From IMG/VR virus record IMGVR_UViG_3300008450_000243, positions 1 to 32,412 of that record: a DNA stretch of 32,412 nucleotides; one strand, given 5' to 3'. This document shows, piece after piece, positions 6,174 to 12,882 of this stretch. Source of the DNA: a virus. Both the position numbers and the translations under genes were made by a program. The notes under the pieces are model-generated. The model did no database searches. It was not told the DNA's origin and worked only from the letters and a program-made list of their open reading frames with translations. Numbering within the stretch: the stretch's first letter is position 1; every line of letters starts with the position of its first letter.

Positions 6174-6380
6174 ATGAGATGTTTAGCTTGTAATAGAAAC
6201 TTAAATGACTTTGAGTCTACTAGGAAATCTGCTATAACAGGTGAATATGTAGACTTATGTAACCATTGTTTTCATGAAGTAGAACAAGAAATCCCTACTA
6301 AAGAACGCGATGATCTGCGTTCTGAAGAAGAGATTTTTGATGACAATGTAAATCCTAATGACTTTGAAGCACCACTATGA
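6174..6380 (+). CDS. Small zinc-ribbon protein
   Basis: A 68-residue protein starting MRCLACNRNL. C3-x2-C6 and a second C-x2-C (LCNHC, about 29-33) form a treble-clef or zinc-ribbon type site. The C-terminal half is very acidic (SEEEIFDDNVNPNDFEAPL). AAAGGAATA precedes the ATG. It is the last gene before the strand switch at pqqA. Such proteins often bind nucleic acid or RNA polymerase, but the acidic tail favours protein contact. Function unknown. Confidence 0.75.
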   Translation: MRCLACNRNLNDFESTRKSAITGEYVDLCNHCFHEVEQEIPTKERDDLRSEEEIFDDNVNPNDFEAPL

Positions 6381-6413
6381 TTGTCCGCAAACGCTTGGCG
6401 TGTGTCGGCAATC
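6379..6413. terminator. Convergent hairpin between zinc-ribbon gene and pqqA
   Basis: GATTG (6379-6383) and CCG (6385-6387) pair with CGG (6406-6408) and CAATC (6409-6413). Inside them is ACGC (6391-6394), loop TTG, GCGT (6398-6401). The stem begins on the last bases of the + gene and lies just beyond the - strand pqqA stop. The position suits a two-way terminator, but neither side has a clear T-run. Confidence 0.45.
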
Positions 6414-6421
6414 TAGGGGTG

Positions 6422-6493
6422 TTACTTGTTCATTACATACATTGTAACTTCAAAGCCAAAGCGCATTTCAGTAGCTGCTGGTTTAGTCCACAT
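6422..6493 (-). CDS. pqqA: PQQ precursor peptide PqqA
   Basis: A 23-residue peptide starting MWTKP and containing GFEVTMY at 13-19. PqqA is the ribosomal precursor of pyrroloquinoline quinone. In known PqqA the Glu and Tyr of the E-V-T-x-Y core are cross-linked by PqqE and become the cofactor; here they are E15 and Y19. Length, the MW(T/K)KP start and the core all match short PqqA of Gammaproteobacteria and methylotrophs. The ribosome binding site is ideal (AAAGGAG, 6-7 bases before the ATG). The gene has its own promoter (6542-6570) and stands alone against the + strand genes, like a moron. No pqqB-F is present, so host enzymes would have to mature it. Confidence 0.9.
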   Translation of the reverse strand: MWTKPAATEMRFGFEVTMYVMNK

Positions 6494-6503
6494 GTTAAAT
6501 CTC

Positions 6504-6555
6504 CTTTATAGTTTATGATAGAATTTTCATTCTATACTACTATTATACTATAAAG
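6504..6555. repeat. Nested inverted repeats over pqqA promoter
   Basis: CTTTATAGT (6504-6512) and ACTATAAAG (6547-6555) are perfect 9-bp inverted repeats. Between them ATAGAAT (6518-6524) pairs with ATTCTAT (6529-6535) around TTTC. The outer right arm overlaps the -10 box and the left arm overlaps the ribosome binding site region. The inner hairpin lies at the predicted 5' end of the transcript. It could be an operator or an RNA switch on pqqA. Confidence 0.5.
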
Positions 6556-6570
6556 AATGAAAACTGTCTT
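6542..6570 (-). promoter_or_regulatory. Sigma70-like promoter of pqqA
   Basis: On the - strand: AAGACA (-35, complement of 6565-6570), 17-bp spacer, TATAAT (-10, complement of 6542-6547). The -10 is perfect consensus, the -35 matches 4 of 6, and the spacer is optimal. Transcription would start near 6535, leaving a leader of about 42 bases before the pqqA start codon. Confidence 0.75.
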
Positions 6571-6603
6571 GTGGATAAGTGTGAACAATTACTAAGGAAT
6601 ATC

Positions 6604-6780
6604 ATGAATAACTTTACGCATGCTATTGTAGATGATGGTGAGATCATCAGAAAATTTAGATGGTCTCGACGAGAAGTTAAATGGTATAAAGATACCCATC
6701 CTGGAGTAGAAGTACTAGAACTACCTAAGCAATCTGAAAAAGTTTTTAACTTTGATGACTATGAAGAGGCACCTTATTGA
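6604..6780 (+). CDS. Small phage protein, unknown
   Basis: A 58-residue protein starting MNNFTHAIVD. I prefer the ATG at 6604 because AAGGA lies 5 bases upstream. An in-frame GTG at 6571 would add 11 residues but sits on the pqqA promoter and has no ribosome binding site. The protein has a basic, aromatic middle (RKFRWSRREVKWYKD) and an acidic end (FDDYEEAPY). It ends within the primase start (TTGA overlap), so it is coupled to the replication operon. Function unknown. Confidence 0.7.
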   Translation: MNNFTHAIVDDGEIIRKFRWSRREVKWYKDTHPGVEVLELPKQSEKVFNFDDYEEAPY

Positions 6781-7469
6781 GTAAGTTTATTAGACATACA
6801 TCATGCCCTAAGTGTGGATCTAGGGATAATCTTGCTGAGTATGATGACCATGTATGGTGTTTTGGTTGTAAGTATTACAAGACCAAGGATGATATACATA
6901 CTCTACGAAGCAGATTGCAGAGTCAGCAGACGATGCTATCTGATGAGATTAATTTAGATCTTACTGACGATATACCATTGTCAGCTAAGCAATGGTTGCT
7001 TAAGTATGGCATTACTAACGAAGAGATCCGCCAAAATAAAATTGCGTGGGATGCAAATAACCAGGTATTGATTTTGCATTATACGCAAAATTACTGGCAG
7101 GGTAGATGCTTTGGTAATCAGCATCAAAAGTATTTGTCTAAGGGTAATAAGCCATTGACTATTTACGGTAATGGTGATACAATTGTATGTGTGGAAGATA
7201 TCTTATCAGCTATAAAGATTGCTAGGTTATCACCTACATATTGTGCAACACCGCTACTTGGCAGTAGTATGCCCCTAGAAACTACACAATCGCTCTCAGA
7301 ACAATTTTCTAATATCATAGTATGGTTGGATAGGGACAAGGCTAAAGATGCGATTAAGATGGCAAGAAATCTGAAACAAAGGGGTATTAATAGTGAGGTA
7401 GTAATCTCACCTAAAGATCCTAAAGAATATGACAAAGGAGAATTACTTACTTGGTTGAAGAACAGATAA
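6777..7469 (+). CDS. T7-type DNA primase (zinc finger plus Toprim)
   Basis: A 230-residue protein starting at a TTG that overlaps the previous stop. C10, C13, C28 and C31 form the zinc-binding domain that reads the priming site. Residues about 85-225 are the RNA polymerase/Toprim core, with E140 in CVEDILSA and the acidic pair in WLDRDKA (D185, D187) for metal binding. It makes RNA primers for lagging-strand synthesis. In T7 primase and helicase are fused in gp4; here they are separate, adjacent genes overlapping by 19 bases. It is shorter than most stand-alone primases, as expected for a T7-type module. Confidence 0.9.
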   Translation: MSKFIRHTSCPKCGSRDNLAEYDDHVWCFGCKYYKTKDDIHTLRSRLQSQQTMLSDEINLDLTDDIPLSAKQWLLKYGITNEEIRQNKIAWDANNQVLILHYTQNYWQGRCFGNQHQKYLSKGNKPLTIYGNGDTIVCVEDILSAIKIARLSPTYCATPLLGSSMPLETTQSLSEQFSNIIVWLDRDKAKDAIKMARNLKQRGINSEVVISPKDPKEYDKGELLTWLKNR

Positions 7470-8689
7470 TAAATTTATTCTGTAAAGATAGAAATTACTT
7501 TACAAAGTATTACAAGTATGTTAATATTAATTATATTAAAATAAACTATAGTAATATATTTAAGCTATTTATAGTAATAGACTATTACTATAACAAATAT
7601 AATAATAATAATATAACTAAAGAAGAATTAGAGTTAGCTTATAACTCTAACTATTTACTTAAGGACTCTGAAAGAAAAGAACTATCCGATCTTTTAGATC
7701 GTGTCTTATCAGCTGAATTACCTAACCCTGATGCAGTCGTCACTCTGCTTGAAGAGCATCGTAGACGCTGCCTAGCTGGAGACTTAGCTAGACTAGCTTT
7801 AGATGTTGAAGATGGTAAGAGTGATGTTAAAGAACTTATGGATAAGTTTACTGAGTTTGAGCATCAAGAGGTTACATCTGATGAACCTACAGCTATTGAG
7901 CTTAACTTAAGTAATCTACATACATCTCAAGTAGCTACACCTGGTCTAAGATGGAGACTAAACTTTCTTAACCAGTCACTAGGTTCGCTACGCAAAGGTG
8001 ACTTTGGATTTGTATTTGCTAGGCCTGAGACAGGTAAGACTACCTTCTTAGCTAGTGAAATATCCAAGATGATTGAACAAACTGATGGTGATATCATTTG
8101 GTTTAACAACGAAGAGCAAGGTAACAAAGTCGCTATTCGGTGTTACCAAGCTGTACTTGGGGTAACAGCCGAACAGCTCTTTAAAGATATTGAAAGAAAT
8201 CAAGCTTTGTTTGAAAGTAAAACAGGTAGTAGGTTAAAGATATATGACTTTGAAGATTCATCTAGGGCTTCACGCATAGATGCTATACTCAAAGAATCTA
8301 ATCCTGCATTAATTATCTTTGACCAGATAGACAAGATCAAAGGGTTCAAGCATGATCGTAATGATCTAGAACTCAAACAGATTTACCAATGGGCTCGAGA
8401 GATAGCTAAAACATATGCACCAGTCATAGCAATCTGTCAGGCTAGTGGTGAAGCAGAAGGAAAACTATGGCTAACTATGGACATGGTTGACAGCAGTAAA
8501 ACTGCTAAACAAGGAGAAGCTGACTGGATACTAGGTATAGGTAAAGAACAAGATAACTCTAGTCGTTATAGATATTTAAATATCACTAAGAATAAACTAC
8601 TAGGTGACTCTGATACATTACCCGAACTACGACATGGTTCAGCTCAAGTTATGATGAAAGCGGAGATAGCAAGATATGAAGATTTGTGA
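7451..8689 (+). CDS. DnaB-family replicative helicase
   Basis: A 412-residue RecA-fold helicase. Walker A is ARPETGKT (190-197), an acidic NNEE follows (219-222), Walker B is LIIFDQID (287-294), and ICQASGEAEGK lies near 330. The usual first Gly of the P-loop is Ala. The hexameric enzyme unwinds the fork with the adjacent primase. The best start is a TTG at 7451, 11 bases after AAAGGAG; no in-frame ATG occurs before the helical linker. Residues 15-55 are unusually rich in Tyr, Asn and Ile, encoded by an extremely AT-rich stretch with iterated motifs, unlike the rest of the gene. Confidence 0.9.
   Translation: MVEEQIINLFCKDRNYFTKYYKYVNINYIKINYSNIFKLFIVIDYYYNKYNNNNITKEELELAYNSNYLLKDSERKELSDLLDRVLSAELPNPDAVVTLLEEHRRRCLAGDLARLALDVEDGKSDVKELMDKFTEFEHQEVTSDEPTAIELNLSNLHTSQVATPGLRWRLNFLNQSLGSLRKGDFGFVFARPETGKTTFLASEISKMIEQTDGDIIWFNNEEQGNKVAIRCYQAVLGVTAEQLFKDIERNQALFESKTGSRLKIYDFEDSSRASRIDAILKESNPALIIFDQIDKIKGFKHDRNDLELKQIYQWAREIAKTYAPVIAICQASGEAEGKLWLTMDMVDSSKTAKQGEADWILGIGKEQDNSSRYRYLNITKNKLLGDSDTLPELRHGSAQVMMKAEIARYEDL
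7547..7592. repeat. Three TATAGTAATA iterons inside helicase gene
   Basis: TATAGTAATA occurs at 7547-7556 and 7570-7579 and, inverted, at 7583-7592. The last two form an 11-bp perfect inverted repeat (7569-7579 and 7583-7593) with a 3-base spacer. The surrounding roughly 130 bases are almost pure A/T. The features resemble an origin (iterons plus an unwinding element) or an operator, although the stretch is translated. Confidence 0.5.
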
Positions 8690-8837
8690 TGCAACAGTAC
8701 AAGATATTTTAGATTTTGATCATAGTATTTCAGTAGAAGATGCGGAAGACCTATTGCTTTTTTCTTCACAAGATGATACAATAGAAGAAGCTATTGATAA
8801 ATTTTATGGAGAACCGCGAGGAGAATGCGCCCTTTAA
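8676..8837 (+). CDS. Small acidic protein between helicase and polymerase
   Basis: A 53-residue protein starting MKICDATVQD. It overlaps the helicase end by 14 bases and the polymerase start by 13. It is strongly acidic and helical (VEDAEDLLLFSSQDDTIEEAIDKFYGE), with no metal-binding or membrane features. The upstream signal is weak (GGAGATAGCAAGAT). Being tiled between two replication genes suggests a replisome accessory or a DNA mimic, but that is a guess. Confidence 0.6.
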   Translation: MKICDATVQDILDFDHSISVEDAEDLLLFSSQDDTIEEAIDKFYGEPRGECAL

Positions 8838-9979
8838 TCATTGATGTTGAAACAACAATATCTAACAAAGGTAATCCCTTTGATAGAACTAATAAACTTT
8901 GTTATGTAGGAACTAATCATGGACTCTATCCGATTGAATATTCTAATAATCCGTATAAAAGTAATCTTGATAAGATTCAAGATCAGATTGATGCTGCTGA
9001 AGTTATCGTTGGTTTCAATATTAAATTCGATTTACATTGGCTTAAAAACTATAAGATAAACTTCGAAGGTAAAAGAATATGGGACTGTCAGTTGGTACAT
9101 TATATCTTAACTAACCAGACTGAGATGTTCCCTAGTCTTAACCATGTGTGTAAGTACTATAACTTTGAAACTAAGATAGATGTTGTATCAGAAGAGTATT
9201 GGAAAAATAAAATAGATACTACTAACATTCCTGAAGACATTCTTAGAGAGTACTTAGCACAAGATATTAAACTAACACAACAAGTTTATGACATACAAGT
9301 TAAACAACTTGAAGCTTTACCGCATCTTAAGAGACTTGTTAGCTTACACAATCAAGACTTAGTAGTCTTACAAGATATGGAGTACAGCGGTCTTTTATAT
9401 GACGTGGTAAAAAGTAAACTTAAAGGAGATGAATTAGAAGATGAACTTATTAAGATTGATGAATGGTTGTTTCAGTTTCATCAGTGCCCTGATTTCAATC
9501 CCAATAGTACTGATCACCTTAGTGCTTTCCTCTATGGTGGGGATATTGGCCTTAAACGGAGAGTGGTTGTTGGGACTTTTAAGACAGGCACTAGGGCAGG
9601 TCAACCTAAAGAACGTTGGGAAGACTACACTGTAACATTTAAACGATTAGTTAATCCACTGAAAGGATCTGAGTTAATGAAAGAAGGGTTATACTCTACA
9701 GATGAGAATACTCTTAGGTCTTTACGTGGAACTAAAGAAGCTAAAGAGATCATAGAAACTTTACTATTCCGATCTACGATTGAGAAAAGATTATCCACAT
9801 ACTATCGTGGTTTAGTCAAATTGATTGAGGATCATAACTGGGATACAGGAACTATCTTTGGTCAACTGCATCAGAGTGCTACAAGAACAGGTCGACTATC
9901 ATCTAGTAAACCTAACTTACAAAACTTTGATGGAGAAATAAAAGAACTATTTGGATCTAGGTATGCTACTACAAGCTGA
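8825..9979 (+). CDS. Family A DNA polymerase, N-terminal part (exonuclease, thumb)
   Basis: 384 residues. The DnaQ-type 3'-5' proofreading exonuclease has D7 and E9 (IDVET), N65 to D69 (FNIKFD) and Y143-x3-D147 (YLAQD). The rest is the polymerase thumb and the start of the palm, ending with TRTGRLSSSKPNLQN (353-367) that leads towards motif A. The frame then stops shortly after GSRY, and the continuation lies in the +1 frame from about 9951. GAGGAG lies just before the ATG. In T7 one 704-residue chain carries all of this, so this gene is split by a frame change, a programmed shift or a sequencing error. Confidence 0.85.
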   Translation: MRPLIIDVETTISNKGNPFDRTNKLCYVGTNHGLYPIEYSNNPYKSNLDKIQDQIDAAEVIVGFNIKFDLHWLKNYKINFEGKRIWDCQLVHYILTNQTEMFPSLNHVCKYYNFETKIDVVSEEYWKNKIDTTNIPEDILREYLAQDIKLTQQVYDIQVKQLEALPHLKRLVSLHNQDLVVLQDMEYSGLLYDVVKSKLKGDELEDELIKIDEWLFQFHQCPDFNPNSTDHLSAFLYGGDIGLKRRVVVGTFKTGTRAGQPKERWEDYTVTFKRLVNPLKGSELMKEGLYSTDENTLRSLRGTKEAKEIIETLLFRSTIEKRLSTYYRGLVKLIEDHNWDTGTIFGQLHQSATRTGRLSSSKPNLQNFDGEIKELFGSRYATTS

Positions 9980-10688
9980 CGCAAAACAATTAGAGTGGGT
10001 TGGTGCTACGTACTTATCTCAAGATCAAGTAGCTTTACAGGAGATATGGGATAGTGTTGATCAACATTCTGACAATCAAAAAAGGTTTGGGTTACCAAGT
10101 AGACTTGTCGCTAAAACATTTGTTTTCAGACTTATCTACGGAGGATCTGCGTACTCTTATGCAAACGATCCAAACTTTAAAGACATTGGAAATGAAAAGT
10201 TCTGGCAAGGAGTCATAGATCAATTCTATGATAAATACAAAGGTCTTCGAGACTGGCACAAAAAGATTGTAGATGATGTTAAACGAGATGGGTATCTACG
10301 GATGCCTACAGGTAGAACATACCATTACAAACCTGACCTTAAGTATAATAGAGCCGAGTGGCCACGCACCAAGATCCTTAACTATCCAGTGCAAGGACTT
10401 GGCGCTGACCTAATGGCTATAGCTAGGGTTAGTTTACGAAATAGATTAAAAGAAAAGGAAGGAGTAACACTTGTTAATACAGTGCATGATTCAATAATAC
10501 TTGACTTTAATCCTAATATATGGGATAATATAAGTATAGTCAATTTAGTTGACAAATGTTTTAATGATATACCAGCAAACTTTAAGAAGTTGTTTGGTAA
10601 AGACTTCAACTTACCAATGAGAGTTGAATGTCAAATTGGCCCCACTTGGGGAAATATGGAGGTAGTACATGCAAGTAACCGTGATTGA
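9951..10688 (+). CDS. Family A DNA polymerase, C-terminal part (palm, fingers)
   Basis: The frame holds the catalytic core. Counting from 9951, motif A is LLQADAKQLEW with D10; motif B is RLVAKTFVFRLIYGG with R51, K55 and F59; motif C is VHDS with D180. Phe at the F762/Tyr526 position predicts discrimination against dideoxynucleotides. Motif C has HDS instead of the usual HDE, known in some phage enzymes. No good independent start exists: the ATG at 9963 has no proper ribosome binding site. It is therefore probably made by frameshifting, or the break is an error. The SSB gene overlaps its end by 20 bases. Confidence 0.85.
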   Translation: MDLGMLLQADAKQLEWVGATYLSQDQVALQEIWDSVDQHSDNQKRFGLPSRLVAKTFVFRLIYGGSAYSYANDPNFKDIGNEKFWQGVIDQFYDKYKGLRDWHKKIVDDVKRDGYLRMPTGRTYHYKPDLKYNRAEWPRTKILNYPVQGLGADLMAIARVSLRNRLKEKEGVTLVNTVHDSIILDFNPNIWDNISIVNLVDKCFNDIPANFKKLFGKDFNLPMRVECQIGPTWGNMEVVHASNRD

Positions 10689-11160
10689 TGTAGCACAAGA
10701 AACTCTATCAGCTAAGAATGGTAGAACATTTCAACAATTAGTTGTATCTTACAAGAACGATAAAGGTATGGCTCAAGCTAAAAAGCTAGTGTCATTTGCA
10801 AACCCTGATCTATTCAAAGCAGCTAAGTCTTGGACTAAAGATCAGATTATCAATGTCAAAACAGTTAAGAATGACAAGACTGGTTATTGGGATTGGGTAG
10901 GACTAGAAGGAGAAACTGTGGCAGAATCTAAACCAACAGCATCAGCAACAAGAGTAACTGGATCTAACTATGAAACTAAAGAAGAACGTGCAGCTAGACA
11001 GGTATACATTATCCGTCAATCTTCACTAGCTACAGCTGTAGACTTATTAGGTCAAGGTGCTTCAACCGATACAGTTATTGAAACAGCTAAAGTATTTGAA
11101 ACTTATGTATTGGGTAACACAGGTTCATTTGACGATTTACCTGATGATATTCCTGAATAG
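10669..11160 (+). CDS. Single-stranded DNA-binding protein
   Basis: A 163-residue protein with a beta-rich N-terminal region (1-80, OB-fold-like, VTVIDVAQETLSAKNGRTFQQLVVSY), a polar linker, a helical segment and a strongly acidic tail DDLPDDIPE. The tail is typical of phage SSBs that recruit polymerase and helicase. It protects single strands at the fork. It starts inside the polymerase gene with ATGGAGG upstream, so the two are coupled. Identification rests on overall pattern, the tail and context rather than on catalytic residues. Confidence 0.75.
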   Translation: MQVTVIDVAQETLSAKNGRTFQQLVVSYKNDKGMAQAKKLVSFANPDLFKAAKSWTKDQIINVKTVKNDKTGYWDWVGLEGETVAESKPTASATRVTGSNYETKEERAARQVYIIRQSSLATAVDLLGQGASTDTVIETAKVFETYVLGNTGSFDDLPDDIPE

Positions 11161-11168
11161 GAGTTAGT

Positions 11169-11543
11169 ATGAAAAAGTGGGAAGTCTGGATTATAAGGGC
11201 ATTGCTAGCCTCTGGAATTATATTATGTTTACTTTCATGGTCAATGTTCTTTACCAGACTTGACGCTAAAGAATTAAAATATCTGCACTATCACTATAAT
11301 GATAATGTAGTTATTACTTTATCAAATGTAGATTGTATGATTCCTGAGATAAAAGATTTATATCCATGGGCTGCAATAGCTACACGAGTAGATGGTAATA
11401 GATTAATTGCATGTTACAAAGGCGAGGGAGACATGATTGAAATCCAATGGTATAAAGGAGATAAGTCTGTTTTCCCTGCTAATGTATTTTTAGTAGATCC
11501 AAATCAAGATAAAACTTATAAGAAAGTGATACCTAACAGTTAA
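11169..11543 (+). CDS. Single-pass membrane protein, unknown
   Basis: A 124-residue protein starting MKKWEVWIIR, with TAGGAGT upstream. One transmembrane helix spans about residues 9-28 (IRALLASGIILCLLSWSMFF), with a basic N-terminus inside. About 95 periplasmic residues follow, including two cysteines (VDCMIPE and IACYKGE) that could form a disulfide. It lies within the replication operon and overlaps the exonuclease start by 1 base. It might anchor the replisome to the membrane or act in exclusion; no evidence decides. Confidence 0.75.
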   Translation: MKKWEVWIIRALLASGIILCLLSWSMFFTRLDAKELKYLHYHYNDNVVITLSNVDCMIPEIKDLYPWAAIATRVDGNRLIACYKGEGDMIEIQWYKGDKSVFPANVFLVDPNQDKTYKKVIPNS

Positions 11544-12241
11544 TGATAGCCCTTATTGATCAAGATTTATTATGCTATAGATGTGCTGCTAGTGCCGAGA
11601 ATGATGACCTCGGCATTGCTATATATAGGATAGACGAACTACTAGATAACATTCTTAATAAGACTGAGGCTACTAGTTACAGAGCATTCTTAACTAGCTC
11701 ATCTAATTTTAGAAAACAAATTTATCCTGAGTATAAAGCTAATCGTACTCAACCTAAACCTAAACATCTAAGAGATCTGCAAGTATACAGCTTAGAGAAA
11801 CTTAATGCTGAATATGCACCTGATGGATTAGAAGCTGACGATGCTCTAGCAATTAATCAAATAGAAGATACTATCATATGTTCTCTTGATAAAGACTTAT
11901 TACAAGTACCTGGTCACCACTTTTCTTGGGAGATTAATGGTAAAGGTTGGTCTAGACCTGATACATTTATAGAACAATCAGAACTAGAAGGTTTAAGATT
12001 ATTCTATAAACAATGTCTTAAAGGAGATACATCAGATAATGTTAAAGGTATAGAAGGATTAGGCGAAAAGAAAGCAGCTAAAATACTTGCTGATTGTACA
12101 TCTCAACAAGAAATGTTTAACATTGTAAGAGATCTGTACGGAAACGATGAAGAGTTTATCATGAATGCAAGTGTGCTATGGATTCTTAGATCATTAGATG
12201 ACAACTGGAAGGATAGGTTTGATGCCCTCATTCAAGAGTAA
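11543..12241 (+). CDS. 5'-3' exonuclease (FEN / T7 gp6-like)
   Basis: A 232-residue protein with the metal-dependent flap/5'-nuclease pattern: D6 (LIDQD), KANR (65-68), GLEADDALA (95-103), SLDKDLLQV (114-122), and the helix-three-turn-helix region GDTSDNVKGIEGLGEKKA (161-178). It removes RNA primers and degrades host DNA for nucleotides during phage replication. It starts with a TAATG overlap with the membrane protein, and its end overlaps the endonuclease I gene by 20 bases. The full set of acidic ligands appears to be present. Confidence 0.9.
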   Translation: MIALIDQDLLCYRCAASAENDDLGIAIYRIDELLDNILNKTEATSYRAFLTSSSNFRKQIYPEYKANRTQPKPKHLRDLQVYSLEKLNAEYAPDGLEADDALAINQIEDTIICSLDKDLLQVPGHHFSWEINGKGWSRPDTFIEQSELEGLRLFYKQCLKGDTSDNVKGIEGLGEKKAAKILADCTSQQEMFNIVRDLYGNDEEFIMNASVLWILRSLDDNWKDRFDALIQE

Positions 12242-12605
12242 GTTAGAAGAAAAAGTATGGGCAACACTTAAACGTGAGTATCCTTCAGTAAAGTATGAAC
12301 CTAACAAGTTTAAGTTTATACAACCTGAAATAGAAAGAACTTATATACCTGATTTCAAGACAGGTCGTAGTAATATATTCCTCGAAGCCAAGGGTAAGTT
12401 AGACTTAGAAACAAGAAAGAAGATGATCTGGTTTAGGGATTCTAATCCTAATATCAGAATTATATTCTTATTTCAGAACCCTGATAATAAGATTACTAAA
12501 CGAAGTAAAACAACCTATGCTATGTGGGCTACTGATAATGGCTTTGAATGGCTAGACTTTAGAAAGGATTGGCTTAATGCTTATAAGCAATTGTGTAAAA
12601 AATGA
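12222..12605 (+). CDS. Endonuclease I / Holliday junction resolvase (T7 gp3-like)
   Basis: 127 residues from the ATG at 12222, chosen because GGAAGGA lies about 9 bases upstream; a frame extension to 12198 has no such site. The PD-(D/E)xK core is E9/E10 (SKLEEKV), D44 (TYIPDF) and E55-x-K57 (FLEAKG), followed by RIIFLFQN and the TTYAMWATDNGFEWLD C-terminus, as in T7 endonuclease I. It cuts branched DNA and helps degrade host DNA and resolve replication intermediates. It overlaps the exonuclease gene by 20 bases. Confidence 0.88.
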   Translation: MPSFKSKLEEKVWATLKREYPSVKYEPNKFKFIQPEIERTYIPDFKTGRSNIFLEAKGKLDLETRKKMIWFRDSNPNIRIIFLFQNPDNKITKRSKTTYAMWATDNGFEWLDFRKDWLNAYKQLCKK

Positions 12606-12771
12606 TGATGGTAGTTATGACTTTGATTTCCATGTGGACCCTAATGAAGCTGCATTTCTTATGGATCACGCTATTAAAGATTTAATCCACCACGGAATTA
12701 TTCAAGTTAATTTAGACGAAGCAGAACAAGAGTTTGAGATTCATAAAGAACAAGGAGGAAGTGTACAATGA
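12577..12771 (+). CDS. Small acidic phage protein, unknown
   Basis: A 64-residue protein starting MLISNCVKND, with AAAGGA 9 bases before the ATG, inside the end of the endonuclease gene. It is acidic, with a helix at about 23-42 (NEAAFLMDHAIKDLIHHGII). Similar short proteins occur next to nucleases in marine podoviruses, as far as I recall, without known function. The end contains the AAGGAGGAA that serves the next gene. Confidence 0.7.
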   Translation: MLISNCVKNDDGSYDFDFHVDPNEAAFLMDHAIKDLIHHGIIQVNLDEAEQEFEIHKEQGGSVQ

Positions 12772-12881
12772 TTCAACTAAGATATCTGAAAGAAGGCAAT
12801 AGCCCTTTACTCTTACAATATAGACATAACTTTATATTGTTTGCAACTAGATGGAAAGCAGTTACTACAAAGGTACAATAA
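12768..12881 (+). CDS. Very small basic protein, unknown
   Basis: 37 residues starting MIQLRYLKEG, with a near-perfect ribosome binding site (AAGGAGGAA) 7 bases before the ATG and a 4-base overlap with the gene before it. It is basic and hydrophobic (LLLQYRHNFILFATRWKAVTTK). The strong start signal is the main support. It ends one base before the next ATG, so it is coupled. Function unknown. Confidence 0.6.
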   Translation: MIQLRYLKEGNSPLLLQYRHNFILFATRWKAVTTKVQ

Positions 12882-12882
12882 T

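Noticed and set aside
6571-6603. GTG start for the gene ending at 6780
   Set aside because: It would overlap the pqqA -35 region and lacks a ribosome binding site; the ATG at 6604 has AAGGA.
12841-12882. TTG start for the DnaQ-like exonuclease
   Set aside because: The extension is just the out-of-frame reading of the 37-codon gene with the strong AAGGAGGAA site. The ATG at 12883 places the IDIE-type motif at the proper distance.
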